Assembly: GCA_002340985.1 (NCBI GenBank)
Contig: DDNC01000023.1
Span: 601-64,600, forward strand
Direction of reading: 5' to 3'
Origin: Firmicutes bacterium UBA2530
Lineage (GTDB): Bacteria; Bacillota; Clostridia; Tissierellales; Sedimentibacteraceae
DNA: 64,000 nt
How positions within the stretch are numbered: the first letter of the stretch is position 1; each line of letters opens with the position of its first letter. The notes beneath the pieces were generated by a model. That model was not told the DNA's origin. It saw only the letters and a list, made by a program, of their open reading frames with translations, and made no database searches. Positions 25,045 through 33,853 of the stretch are shown here, piece after piece. A program made the translations under genes and the position numbers.

Positions 25045-25666
25045 GAGAAATTTGACCACCAAGAATTAATTTATCTGAATAAATAAGCTCAGCTTTATTG
25101 CCTAAAATCAATGCATTTATATTTTCTCCCTCAAGCCACCTTTCTGCTTCCAACTTTGTAAAAATTAAAGGCATTCTGTCGTGTATTCCATCCATGTATT
25201 CATTGGCCTTTACTGTAATAATAACATATGAAAGCTGCTCACTTGCCCTTTCAAACAGGCTGAGCTGCCGTGATTCATCATAAAATATATCATAAAGCCC
25301 TGCCATATATATAATTGAATCTGTCTTCTTGAATAAATATTTATTCTTATGTCCTTTTCCTGAAGCTTTTTTATCCCATTCAAAAAAACCTGATGCCGGT
25401 ATAATGCATCTGTGTGAATTGACAAGCCTCTTAAACATTATCCTGTCGTGCAAGCTTTCCGCCCTTGCATTTATAACCACGCCTTTATAGTTCAGCTTTG
25501 GAAATCCCCACTTCGCCAATGAAACACCCTGCCCTGTTATTATTGGAGTAATCATAGAAGGACAAATCTCTGCAGTGTTTATATCCCCATACAAATCCTT
25601 ATCTAATTCACTGACAATTTTATCAATTTCTTTATCCTTTATATCAAAATAATATCTTCCGCACAT
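25025..25666 (-). CDS. SRAP-family (YedK/HMCES-type) abasic-site-binding protein
   Basis: A 213-residue SOS-response-associated peptidase. The family cross-links through its N-terminal cysteine to abasic sites in single-stranded DNA and shields them. The protein starts MCGRYYFD, so Cys2 becomes the terminal catalytic residue after methionine removal. Further hallmarks are NARAESLHDRIMF, RCIIPASGFFEWDK and HDRMPLIF (catalytic histidine). The start at 25666 is required by the cysteine and supported by GAGGTGG in front; a longer in-frame start would mask it. No LexA-type box was recognised. A decayed second copy of its 5' end lies at 28.0 kb, beyond the flagellin gene. Confidence 0.93.
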   Translation of the reverse strand: MCGRYYFDIKDKEIDKIVSELDKDLYGDINTAEICPSMITPIITGQGVSLAKWGFPKLNYKGVVINARAESLHDRIMFKRLVNSHRCIIPASGFFEWDKKASGKGHKNKYLFKKTDSIIYMAGLYDIFYDESRQLSLFERASEQLSYVIITVKANEYMDGIHDRMPLIFTKLEAERWLEGENINALILGNKAELIYSDKLILGGQISLDKDNS

Positions 25667-25713
25667 GCTACCACCTCTATGCAATTATATCACACTTCAG
25701 TAAATAAAATCAC

Positions 25714-25768
25714 CTGCTTCTTAAGTTGGAGTTTGTATATGACAAGCTGGATAGAGGAATGGCAGTAA
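25714..25768 (+). pseudogene. remnant of a GNAT acetyltransferase C-terminus
   Basis: About 50 bases align with the last part of the intact GNAT gene (28546-28602) at roughly three quarters identity. Read with one frameshift the fragment gives LLKLEFVYD then WIEEWQ and a stop; the intact protein has LLKLGFVFD and WIEEWQ. The rest of the gene is absent. Confidence 0.6.
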
Positions 25769-25780
25769 GAAAAGGAACAG

Positions 25781-25837
25781 AAAAAAACGAACTCCGTGTA
25801 CGACCCTTGCAAAAGCTACAGGGTGAACCTGGAGTTC
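25781..25837 (-). terminator. terminator of the flagellin gene
   Basis: On the minus strand GAACTCC (25837-25831) pairs with GGAGTTC (25795-25789), with an inner ACCCT/AGGGT stem, followed by seven T. Confidence 0.85.
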
Positions 25838-25858
25838 ATTATATTATTTGGCTTAAAT

Positions 25859-27781
25859 TTATTTTAATAACTCAAGTACAGACTCATACATAATTTTTAT
25901 TTGTGGCATAATGCTTTGATTAGCCTGCATAAGAATTTGCTCTTTAACATATCCCGCCATCTCCTTAGCCATATCAGCATCTCTTATTTGGCCTTCCGAA
26001 TCAGTGATATTTATATATGAATTGTCCACATTGGACTTTGCATGTTCCATTCTGTTATGTAGAGCACCAAATATGCTTCTTTGACTGGAAATTCCCTCTG
26101 AAGCTGCATCTATTGCTGAAATCGCATTGTTCGCATCATGCCGTGTCAGAACAGAGATATCGCTTATTCCAAGCTTGTTATTGCTTAGGCTATCATAATC
26201 TATAGAAATTATCTCTCCCTTGTTTGCTCCAGCCTGTATATCTAACTTAATTATATCCTTTTTCTCATATACCGGAGAATCTACTTTTATATCATTTAAT
26301 GTTTGCCCGCTGATACGAGTATAGGTGTTTGACGGGCTATTGGTGCTTTCATTCCCTGCAAATATATCAAGTCCTTTTATATTTGACAGCTTGTCTTTTA
26401 TCGTATCTACCGTATCCGAAGCTCCTACAGCAATTTTCATGGTAATGTTTCCTACGGATTTATAGCTTGAGGAATCCCCAGGATTAATCTTATAATCAGA
26501 TTCAGATGTTAAATTAAAGTTCACAAAAATATAGCCGCCTGTTTCATTAGTATCTTTCAGCAGGCTAACTCCAGCATCATTATTGAGGGAATATATCACA
26601 GAGTCCAAATCAGCTCCGTCAGGAACAGGAGAATAGACTTTCTTATATTCCTCAATTTTTCCATTAGATTCATATACATCCCACCACTTTTTATTCGGAT
26701 CCTTCCAATAGCAACGGTAATCCGTACTATAGGATTCCGCCTTAACTGTTCCTATATTTGGCATCTCAAATTCAAACTGCCACTTTAAGGATGAATCAGA
26801 TACGATGGGATCTTGAATTAAATTATTTTCATTAACAATTTTGCTTACGGAATTTTCAATAAACGCCGTATCATATTCTTCAAAATTCTTATTTGATGCC
26901 AACAATGCCTCATAATAAATTGATGCAGAAAAAGAGACACCGTTAATTGAATTCCCATCATCAGTAAATACCTTTGTGCCTACACTGTTATGGGTTGAAC
27001 TATAAACTCTCGCACCATTTATTGATGCAATTACGTCCTGAAGCTCAGCAAACTTATTTACGTTGTAAGAATAGGTAAAATCAATACCTTTTAATTCAGG
27101 ATTATTTAACAAGTCCAAATGCTCTGAAAGTCTAAAACCATGGTTCTTCCCTGTTATACCTGCTGGCCATGATATAGTATCGGAATTGTACTCATTGCCA
27201 TTATACGCCTTCCAACTAACAACTATCCCATTTTCATCAGCCTTTAATAAATATGAGCCATCGGCGGGTACAGAACCTTTATTATTATTGTCAAGTGAAT
27301 AATCAGCATTAATCACATTTGCCGTCACTGCCGTTACCTTTTTCACTCCGATTTGAACATCACTATACTGATCCCAAACCTTTATACCATTAAATTCAGT
27401 TCCATTAAAAATGTTACTGGCTTCCTGCTTCAGTTGTTTAATCTCTTCTTCTATAGCCTGCCTGTCCTCACCCTGATAAACATCATTAGATGCCTTCACC
27501 GAAAGCTCTCTTATCCTTAAGAATATATTCTGAACCTCTTGAAGGGCTCCGTCAGCAACCTGAACGTAGTTTATTCCATCACTGATATTATTAGAGGCCT
27601 GAGATAGTCCATTGATTTGTGCCCTCATCTTTTCCGAGATAGCAAGTCCGGCTGCATCGTCTGCGGAACAATTTATTCTATATCCCGAAGCAAGCCTTTC
27701 ACAACTCTTTTGTAATTTATTATTTACCTTTTTCATATTACCATAAGCATTTATCAATGAAATATTATTTGCAATTCTCAC
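25859..27781 (-). CDS. flagellin with a long central variable region
   Basis: Filament subunit of 640 residues, much longer than the roughly 275-residue minimal flagellins. The conserved N-terminal D0/D1 (NKLQKSCERLASGYRINCSA, DDAAGLAISEKMRAQINGL, to about residue 150) and C-terminal D1/D0 (ISSQRSIFGALHNRMEHAKS to the end) are intact. The middle 380 residues are a probable surface-exposed insert with no recognised domain. The start codon is GTG (27781) with GGAGG seven bases upstream, supported by the conserved MRIANN start. No other flagellar gene is nearby, so it is an isolated locus with its own SigD-like promoter and terminator. Secretion would use the flagellar export system; there is no signal peptide. 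Confidence 0.94.
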   Translation of the reverse strand: MRIANNISLINAYGNMKKVNNKLQKSCERLASGYRINCSADDAAGLAISEKMRAQINGLSQASNNISDGINYVQVADGALQEVQNIFLRIRELSVKASNDVYQGEDRQAIEEEIKQLKQEASNIFNGTEFNGIKVWDQYSDVQIGVKKVTAVTANVINADYSLDNNNKGSVPADGSYLLKADENGIVVSWKAYNGNEYNSDTISWPAGITGKNHGFRLSEHLDLLNNPELKGIDFTYSYNVNKFAELQDVIASINGARVYSSTHNSVGTKVFTDDGNSINGVSFSASIYYEALLASNKNFEEYDTAFIENSVSKIVNENNLIQDPIVSDSSLKWQFEFEMPNIGTVKAESYSTDYRCYWKDPNKKWWDVYESNGKIEEYKKVYSPVPDGADLDSVIYSLNNDAGVSLLKDTNETGGYIFVNFNLTSESDYKINPGDSSSYKSVGNITMKIAVGASDTVDTIKDKLSNIKGLDIFAGNESTNSPSNTYTRISGQTLNDIKVDSPVYEKKDIIKLDIQAGANKGEIISIDYDSLSNNKLGISDISVLTRHDANNAISAIDAASEGISSQRSIFGALHNRMEHAKSNVDNSYINITDSEGQIRDADMAKEMAGYVKEQILMQANQSIMPQIKIMYESVLELLK

Positions 27782-27864
27782 AGTTTTTCCTCCAAAGCAG
27801 CTATTGACAGTATCATGCTCTGATTACTTTCTTTTATCATCTCATTAAAGGGCCATATACTATA

Positions 27865-27891
27865 ATATCGGATTAATTATGAAAATTTTTA
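27865..27891 (-). promoter_or_regulatory. SigD (sigma28)-type promoter of the flagellin gene
   Basis: TAAA (27891-27888), 16 bases, CCGATAT (27871-27865) on the minus strand; the -10 is a perfect match to the flagellar sigma factor consensus. Confidence 0.85.
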
Positions 27892-28001
27892 CAGATGCAA
27901 TGTTACACTTTTTTAACATTTGATTGCAAACTCCTGAAAAGACAGATGAAACGTTACCCTGACTTATCAAACAAATTAAGTCGCCGGGACTAATAATAAA
28001 A

Positions 28002-28050
28002 TTTATATCAAAATAATATCTTCCGTAATGCTGCCACCTAAACCAATTAT
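28002..28050 (-). pseudogene. remnant of the SRAP gene 5' end
   Basis: 28002-28025 is identical over 24 bases to 25638-25661, the second to ninth codons of the SRAP gene, and continues with ATGC-GCCACCT and CAATTATA matching its ribosome-binding region. The start codon region has lost a base, so it cannot be translated as SRAP; the rest of the gene is missing. Confidence 0.75.
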
Positions 28051-28091
28051 AACAATTCTATCAATTTAAAAAACCTTCTTACACATTTTAA

Positions 28092-28120
28092 TTGCCCGCA
28101 TGATATTATGGGGATATAAT
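28092..28120 (+). promoter_or_regulatory. promoter of the GNAT gene
   Basis: TTGCCC (28092-28097), 17-base spacer, TATAAT (28115-28120). It places the transcript start near 28127. Confidence 0.75.
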
Positions 28121-28156
28121 ATATTATATAAAATTTCTAATGACAGGGTATCACTT

Positions 28157-28624
28157 ATGATTAAAACAGTTAGATGCATATTAAGAAGCTTTGAAGAAAA
28201 GGATTTAGATTCATTCATGGTTTATAGAAACAACAATGAATGGATGAAATATCAGGGCTTTAAGAACTTAACAAAGGATGAATACAGAAATGTGCTATTA
28301 GTTCCCCCTAATATTGAAAATGGAGTTCAGCTTGCTATTGCCGATAAGAACACCGATGAACTTTTAGGTGATCTATACCTAATAAAAAAAGAAAACACCA
28401 TTGAAATAGGATACACCATAAACCCTGCATATGCACGAAAAGGATATATAACAGAAATCCTGGAAGCAGTATTGATAAAGCTTAAAGAATGCTATCCCGG
28501 GTATAAAATAATCGCAGAAATAGAAAAAGACAACTTTCCTTCTAGAAAGCTACTGCTTAAGCTAGGATTTGTATTTGATGATTGGATAGAAGAGTGGCAA
28601 TCGGAGGTTTATATTTACCTTTAG
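28157..28624 (+). CDS. GNAT-family N-acetyltransferase (RimJ/RimL-like)
   Basis: A 155-residue acetyl-CoA-dependent N-acetyltransferase. It begins MIKTVRCILRSFEEKDLDSF, has a beta-bulge region IEIGYTINPAYARKGYITE with the CoA pyrophosphate loop, and ends with IAEIEKDNFPSRKLLLKLGF, typical of the RimJ/RimL branch that acetylates protein N-termini, aminoglycosides or polyamines. The substrate is unknown. The start at 28157 is chosen because the predicted promoter ends at 28120 and earlier in-frame starts lie in or before it; AGGG is ten bases upstream. A frameshifted paralogue remnant lies at 25.7 kb. Confidence 0.88.
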   Translation: MIKTVRCILRSFEEKDLDSFMVYRNNNEWMKYQGFKNLTKDEYRNVLLVPPNIENGVQLAIADKNTDELLGDLYLIKKENTIEIGYTINPAYARKGYITEILEAVLIKLKECYPGYKIIAEIEKDNFPSRKLLLKLGFVFDDWIEEWQSEVYIYL

Positions 28625-29234
28625 AAGGTAAAACATTTTTGTTATGCAACAATGCAACCACCTTTGGATGTTATACAAAGTTCAGTCAAATTAGGGGACA
28701 GCCTTCCTTCACAAACATTAACATTAATTGCTCATTGGACCAAAAGAAAATAGTATACTTGCCTATTCGGAATAGACTAAACACAGAATATCCTCCATTT
28801 TATGCGAACCTAAAGATTAAATGGGTATTATTCTTTAAAAATTCTCGAAAATATTAGTTTTATTCAAAGAACACCTAAACAAAAAAATTTTGACATCTCA
28901 CAATCTTGATAATAACCCTTGGAATTCCAATGGAATTTTTGTGGAATCCTCCTTTTTAAGCTTTACGTGTGTGAAATAGTAGGGCTTCATTAGGTGCAGC
29001 GTAAATTTAATATATGAATATTATTACACTTTACATTTTCCCAAAAAAGATAAATGGAATGTTCCTATGTCTTCTGTCCCGCTGCTTTCAGATGACACCA
29101 ACTCCGTCCCCAGAACAGAAAAAGACTGTTTCTAAATGGATTCAATTTAAAATTTGCTACATTTACCTTAAAATATTTCTATACATTTTCTTATTGTACA
29201 CTTACTACATGTATTTTCCGCGTGTTTTCTTAAT
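28625..29234. other. non-coding stretch between GNAT and S-layer genes
   Basis: Only short overlapping reading frames without ribosome-binding sites or family features are present. The one visible pattern is a 12-bp palindrome TTGGAATTCCAA (28919-28930), followed by two further GGAATY motifs. Confidence 0.5.
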
Positions 29235-29254
29235 AAAAAGAGAGTTGCCTCTCT
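29235..29254 (-). terminator. terminator of the S-layer gene
   Basis: AGAGAG-GCAA-CTCTCT followed by TTTTATT on the minus strand, about 60 bases after the stop codon. Confidence 0.75.
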
Positions 29255-29311
29255 CAGAAATACTATGTTCTGATTGAGACAACCCATCATTTTAACTATT
29301 TAGTTATTGTA

Positions 29312-31756
29312 TTATTCAAATATGATTATGAATTCTACAAGGTTTGAAGTCGCATCTAAGAAATATATAAACTTCGTATCATCTTTAATAGCACTTAATT
29401 TGCTTACTACTTCTATATCGTCATCTTTATCTATTTTTACAATAGTACCTGAACCGATATTGAAATTAAGCGGCGTACTACCTTTAGTTAAAGTGATTGT
29501 TCCTTCACTTGCATTTACTGCTGAAGCAGTTGTAGCTGAAGCTTTATCAGCATACACATATTTTTTCGATGCTGCTGCATTTGCTAATGTTTTAGCATCT
29601 TTCTGTACTACATCTTCGTCATTCAGTTCAAGAATGTATAATCCTTTTGTTACAGTAACTAAATCTTTCTCTTTTGTAAAGATATCTTTCTTTGCACCGT
29701 TAATGTATGCATTTACTCTTTGAACCTTATTTCCGTCGTTATCTGTATCTTTGTAAACTGAATTAATATATGCATAATATGAAGTAGTTTTATCTAATAC
29801 GCTAGTAGCATGCAGAGCAACTATTTTACCATTCTTGTATGCTGCAACACCTTTAACTTCAGAACCTAACTTAGATTCACTGATTACATCTCCGTCTTTA
29901 TTAAAGATTACTGCATTAGACGCAAGAATGAATGATTTGCTGTTAGTCTTCATATCTATAGCTCTTGTAATTTCTTCAATAGAAGAAATATCTTTTGATT
30001 TACTATCTAATGAATAAGAAACTAATTTGTCAACAAGATTTACACCAGCAGCAAGAGTTATATCTCCAGATTGCTGAGTAGGATCAAGAACAAACAAGTC
30101 TTTTAACTTCTTATTCTCTATAACGCCATTTTTATCCAACGTTATATCAAATGTATATGTTACTGTTTCATTTGCTGAAGTGTGAAGTTTTACTCTTGGA
30201 GCTTTATCAACTGAATATTTGCCAGCGGCACTCTTTTCAAATGAGCCTTTAAACACGTCTGCTACAACAGCATATGTCTTATCGCCTTCCGAATCTCCTT
30301 TGAAAGCTATTATCTTGCCATTATCGTCCAAGTAGAATGTACCTGCATCGCCTAAATCAGGAACGTCTATGCTTAAACCATCATTAACATCATATTTAGT
30401 TTTGTCAACATAGATACCATCTTTATGAGTACCAGTTACCTTACCATCTACAGTCTTTCTTGAAACTGCAAGTGTTAATTTATCAGTAGCTTTAACTGTA
30501 GCATCTTTTCCAAGAGGTGCATAGACTGCAACTATATCATCTACTTTAATGTCAGACAATTCTGTAGCATCACCTTTAACAATCAGGTTTTTAGAATCAA
30601 CTTTTTTGTTCTTAACAGGTAAGTAGATTTCGTCTATTGAAGTTGCATCAGCTTTATATGTTTCTTCAACCTGAACAAAAGTATTAGCTTTTTCAACTAC
30701 GATACCTGCAACCTCTGCGCCGTCTTTTATTCTTGTTGCATCTTTGTCAAGAACAACAGTAATTTTAGCGTCTTCTAAATTAGCTTTATTAAGATCACTT
30801 AATTTTTCTTCAACATTGTTGTAAGATACTAAAGCACCATATACATTGAAAGTATAATCTCCAACTTCTAACTCATCTAACTTTGTACCAGCACCTAATT
30901 TAATGCTTTCAAAAGTTTCATTATAAGTTAAGCTGTTAACTTTTCCTACATAAACAACTTCTTTATCCTTGTTTTTGTTGAAGTATGCTTCTACAGACTG
31001 GAATAAATATCCTGTTAAATCAACTTTATCTCCCGCATAGTTCTTGTCTTCAGGGTTTATGTGTTGGAAACCAACTGTAAAATCATAATTAGGTGTAGCA
31101 ATTCTTGATATAAGAAGTACAGGTGTCTTGTCATCTTTACCTACTGATATATACTCTCTTACTACATCTCCATCACTGTTAATCTTGACCAACTGCTGCT
31201 CTAAAGAATTGAACATTGCCTGAGCAACTCCACCTCTGTCAGCGCCAGTTGATTTCATATCAACATTTTTAGTGATATTTAATTCAGCTGCTTTTACTTT
31301 GAAGTTTGTAGGCCAAGGCATACTCTTCAATTCGTTTGAAGAATCAGTATATCCTAATCCTCTAACTAACATAGTTAAAACTTGGTCATAAGTTACTATT
31401 CCGTCAGGATTGAATTTTCCATCGCCTGTACCTATAACGATTCCTCTTCCAGCTGCAAGAGCTATCCACTGATCAGCCCAGTGTCCTTGAGTATCAGTAA
31501 AGTTGCTCTTTGAACCAGCAACTAAGTCACCGTATCCAAGTAATTCAACCATTAATTTAGCCATTTCAGCTCTTGTTACTGTTTTTTCAGGTCTGAAAGT
31601 ACCGTCTTCATAACCTGTTATTACGCCTAAAGCTGCCAATGTGTCAACTGCTTCTTCGTAATCAGTAGTTACGTCATCGAATTTTGCTGCGAAAGCAAAG
31701 CTCATGCTTGATAATACCATTGCGATTACCAAGACAAGTGATAACACTTTTTTCAT
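29312..31756 (-). CDS. SLH-domain S-layer protein
   Basis: An exported 814-residue protein, probably the main or a major S-layer subunit. The signal peptide covers about residues 1-24 (MKKVLSLVLVIAMVLSSM, then AFAA). Two SLH domains follow: FDDVTTDYEEAVDTLAALGV with GYEDGTFRPEKTVTRAEMAK (about 26-80), and FTDTQGHWADQWIALAAGRG with GDGKFNPDGIVTYDQVL (about 88-145). A third, degenerate unit may follow. SLH domains bind pyruvylated secondary wall polymer. The remaining ~650 residues are Lys/Asp/Val/Thr-rich beta-type sequence with almost no cysteine. The start at MKKV is set by AGGAGG nine bases upstream and by the signal peptide. A near-consensus promoter and T-ending codons suggest high expression. 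Confidence 0.93.
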   Translation of the reverse strand: MKKVLSLVLVIAMVLSSMSFAFAAKFDDVTTDYEEAVDTLAALGVITGYEDGTFRPEKTVTRAEMAKLMVELLGYGDLVAGSKSNFTDTQGHWADQWIALAAGRGIVIGTGDGKFNPDGIVTYDQVLTMLVRGLGYTDSSNELKSMPWPTNFKVKAAELNITKNVDMKSTGADRGGVAQAMFNSLEQQLVKINSDGDVVREYISVGKDDKTPVLLISRIATPNYDFTVGFQHINPEDKNYAGDKVDLTGYLFQSVEAYFNKNKDKEVVYVGKVNSLTYNETFESIKLGAGTKLDELEVGDYTFNVYGALVSYNNVEEKLSDLNKANLEDAKITVVLDKDATRIKDGAEVAGIVVEKANTFVQVEETYKADATSIDEIYLPVKNKKVDSKNLIVKGDATELSDIKVDDIVAVYAPLGKDATVKATDKLTLAVSRKTVDGKVTGTHKDGIYVDKTKYDVNDGLSIDVPDLGDAGTFYLDDNGKIIAFKGDSEGDKTYAVVADVFKGSFEKSAAGKYSVDKAPRVKLHTSANETVTYTFDITLDKNGVIENKKLKDLFVLDPTQQSGDITLAAGVNLVDKLVSYSLDSKSKDISSIEEITRAIDMKTNSKSFILASNAVIFNKDGDVISESKLGSEVKGVAAYKNGKIVALHATSVLDKTTSYYAYINSVYKDTDNDGNKVQRVNAYINGAKKDIFTKEKDLVTVTKGLYILELNDEDVVQKDAKTLANAAASKKYVYADKASATTASAVNASEGTITLTKGSTPLNFNIGSGTIVKIDKDDDIEVVSKLSAIKDDTKFIYFLDATSNLVEFIIIFE

Positions 31757-31834
31757 TCTATATTTCCTCCTATGAAATTGTTTGTGGGTGTTAGGTCCCC
31801 CTGTACCATCATTGCTATGCACAATGACTTAAGT

Positions 31835-31863
31835 ATTATAACACCGTGTTATTATGTAGTCAA
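31835..31863 (-). promoter_or_regulatory. strong sigmaA promoter of the S-layer gene with an internal dyad
   Basis: TTGACT (31863-31858), 17-base spacer, TATAAT (31840-31835). The spacer and the edge of the -10 hold the dyad TAACAC-C-GTGTTA (31839-31851). The leader is about 70 bases. Confidence 0.87.
31839..31851. promoter_or_regulatory. candidate operator dyad in the S-layer promoter
   Basis: Perfect 6-1-6 inverted repeat TAACAC-C-GTGTTA overlapping the promoter core; a repressor bound there would block RNA polymerase. No regulator is identified. Confidence 0.4.
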
Positions 31864-32028
31864 CATTTTACAGCAACTGTAATGTTCTTGTAATATTCAC
31901 AGCATTAAAATGCCAAAGTGCTTATGTATATAATATACCACAGGTTTTTGATATTAATATTACAGAAGTGTTACAGTCTTATAGCCTCTGATGCTCTTTG
32001 TTGTCGCATTTTAGCCGTATTTATGGTT

Positions 32029-32065
32029 AAAAAAATAAGGAGACGGTATTTGGCGCCATCCCCTT
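32029..32065 (-). terminator. terminator of the membrane protein gene
   Basis: AAGGGGATGG and CCGTCTCCTT form a 10-bp stem with two G-U pairs, then ATTTTTTT on the minus strand, starting five bases after the stop. Confidence 0.75.
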
Positions 32066-32069
32066 GAGA

Positions 32070-32636
32070 TTATAAATTATCTGTATTTTCAAAGCCTTTA
32101 TGTCTATTCTCATTCTTGCTTCCGGCTCTTCGCTCCGCATGTATCCCGCTGCTAAACAATTCGTACAATGCCAGGCACCCCGTTATCGTCAAAATAATAC
32201 CTATTATTATAACAACCGTATTCAGCGCTGCCCTTGCATTAATTATGCAGTAAAACGCAAACAATATTCCTGCTCCGTTGATTATCAGCATTATCACATC
32301 AGAGTAATCCTTTACCTTTATGGAATTAACATATGGTGGTACTGTTACGAACAGCAGCATTGCTCCTATCAGAAGCATGGTCAGCTCCGGTTTTATAATT
32401 CCTAAAATCGATGCCGCTATGGCAATGTAATACTTCATTCTATCCTTCTGTGATAAAAATACATATGTCATTTTTAAATTTACAAAACAAAAACCAAGCA
32501 GCAAAATCATTGCAAGGCGCACTGCTGCCGCTCCTATGTAGCTTGATGCCAATATAAATATGATTCCGGACAATGTAAGGGACAGGCTTATAATTTTTAA
32601 GGTTTTCGTCTTTAGGTTAAAATGATTGAATAACAT
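32070..32636 (-). CDS. small polytopic membrane protein (DUF308/HdeD-like)
   Basis: A 188-residue protein with about six hydrophobic segments arranged as short hairpins (ISLSLTLSGIIFILASSYIG, LAMILLLGFCFVNLK, YYIAIAASILGI, LTMLLIGAMLLFV, MLIINGAGILFAFYCII, TVVIIIGIILTITGCLALYE) and a charged C-terminal tail. The pattern and size resemble the DUF308/HdeD family, but sequence motifs are weak, so the family call is tentative. Function is unknown. GGGGGAGC precedes the ATG. It stands alone, divergent from the M14 carboxypeptidase gene. Confidence 0.7.
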   Translation of the reverse strand: MLFNHFNLKTKTLKIISLSLTLSGIIFILASSYIGAAAVRLAMILLLGFCFVNLKMTYVFLSQKDRMKYYIAIAASILGIIKPELTMLLIGAMLLFVTVPPYVNSIKVKDYSDVIMLIINGAGILFAFYCIINARAALNTVVIIIGIILTITGCLALYELFSSGIHAERRAGSKNENRHKGFENTDNL

Positions 32637-32724
32637 GTGCTCCCCCTTTGTTTCGATGATTAATTATAGCATTTATACTATTTCATAGCAATAAAAAGAA
32701 GTAGGAAGCTGAATTTTATTATTA

Positions 32725-32754
32725 TTGTATAAACTGAAATTTTTATATTATAAT
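32725..32754 (+). promoter_or_regulatory. putative promoter of the M14-cinA unit
   Basis: TTGTAT (32725-32730), 18-base spacer, TATAAT (32749-32754), 31 bases before the start codon. Confidence 0.55.
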
Positions 32755-32785
32755 AAATTTATTACTTACAAATGAAGAGGTGTGT

Positions 32786-33802
32786 ATGAACAAATTTATA
32801 GTGGATACTTCCGATACATATTATCTGAATGAAATTTACAGTGATATTGATAAATTATGCAGCAGATACAGCCATATTCTGAGCAAATTCACAATAGGCA
32901 AAACTGTTGAAAACCTGGATATCATCGCTTTAAAATTAAGCAGTAACAATGCCCTGCCTAAGCCTTCAGTGCTCTTTGTTGGCGGTATTCATGCACGGGA
33001 GGACTTTTCCGTAATGCTTTGCATGAAGATGGTTGATTATTATTGCAAATATTATATGGAAGAAAAGCAGTTTGACGGATATGATGTTAAGAGTATATTG
33101 GACACAGTTGATATGTATTTTATTCCTGTTGCAAACCCCGACGGGCTCAATATAGTGCATCATGGTCTAAAGGCATCAAAAAACTACGAAGCATTGAAAA
33201 ATATGAATATATGGGGCGAGGACCATACCTATTGGAAGGCTAACGCCAACGGTGTTGATTTAAACAAAAACTTTAATGACGGAAACTGGGAGATACGCAC
33301 ATGTGTTCCAGGAACGGAGGTCCCATGCTCAGACAGGTTCAAGGGTTATTCCCCAAACAGTGAGCCGGAAACACGGGCTCTTGTTGATTTTTGCAACAAA
33401 ATCGGCTTTACTCTCATGGTTACTTACCACTGCTCGGGAAATTGTACATTTTGGGCTGACAGCGGAACTCATGAGCTGTTTAACGGAATTGATGAAAGAA
33501 TAATGGATGAGCTGCACTACAAATATATATACAGAAAAACAAAAATAAGCCAGGATCCTAAGGTTTATGGGTGCGGATTTGAGAACTGGTTCAGGGCAAG
33601 GATGAAAAGGCCTGCGTTTTGCATTGAGTTATCTCCGTTTGTGGATGGCGGAAGGCAGCATCCGGATTATTTATTTGATGAATTGGTGTGGCAGCATGCA
33701 AAAACAACAGGATTGTTTTTTGCGGAAAAGGCTGCGGAGGTTCATGATGAAATTTTCGGAAATGCGGAGAAATATGCTGCGTTGACAGAGTCAAAAAATT
33801 GA
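32786..33802 (+). CDS. M14-family zinc carboxypeptidase
   Basis: A 338-residue metallopeptidase of the M14 family, without a visible signal peptide. Zinc and catalytic residues are in place: GGIHAREDF (H-x-x-E), VTYHCSGN (third zinc histidine, about residue 215) and FCIELSPFVDGG (catalytic glutamate, about 275). ANGVDLNKNFNDGNW is the usual substrate-binding stretch. Members with this layout cleave C-terminal residues or gamma-D-Glu-diaminopimelate bonds of murein peptides; a murein-recycling role is possible but unproven. AGAGGTG precedes the ATG at 32786. It is followed 51 bases later by cinA. Confidence 0.88.
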   Translation: MNKFIVDTSDTYYLNEIYSDIDKLCSRYSHILSKFTIGKTVENLDIIALKLSSNNALPKPSVLFVGGIHAREDFSVMLCMKMVDYYCKYYMEEKQFDGYDVKSILDTVDMYFIPVANPDGLNIVHHGLKASKNYEALKNMNIWGEDHTYWKANANGVDLNKNFNDGNWEIRTCVPGTEVPCSDRFKGYSPNSEPETRALVDFCNKIGFTLMVTYHCSGNCTFWADSGTHELFNGIDERIMDELHYKYIYRKTKISQDPKVYGCGFENWFRARMKRPAFCIELSPFVDGGRQHPDYLFDELVWQHAKTTGLFFAEKAAEVHDEIFGNAEKYAALTESKN

Positions 33803-33853
33803 TTTATAGTAATATATATTTTACATATTTTAACTTAAGGAGCGTTATTGTAA

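Noticed and set aside
28582..28857. A 91-codon frame overlapping the GNAT 3' end
   Set aside because: No ribosome-binding site, an overlap of 43 bases with a real gene and no recognisable features.
29307..29723. A 138-codon frame antisense to the 3' end of the S-layer gene
   Set aside because: Its apparent coding quality mirrors the biased codon use of the S-layer gene.
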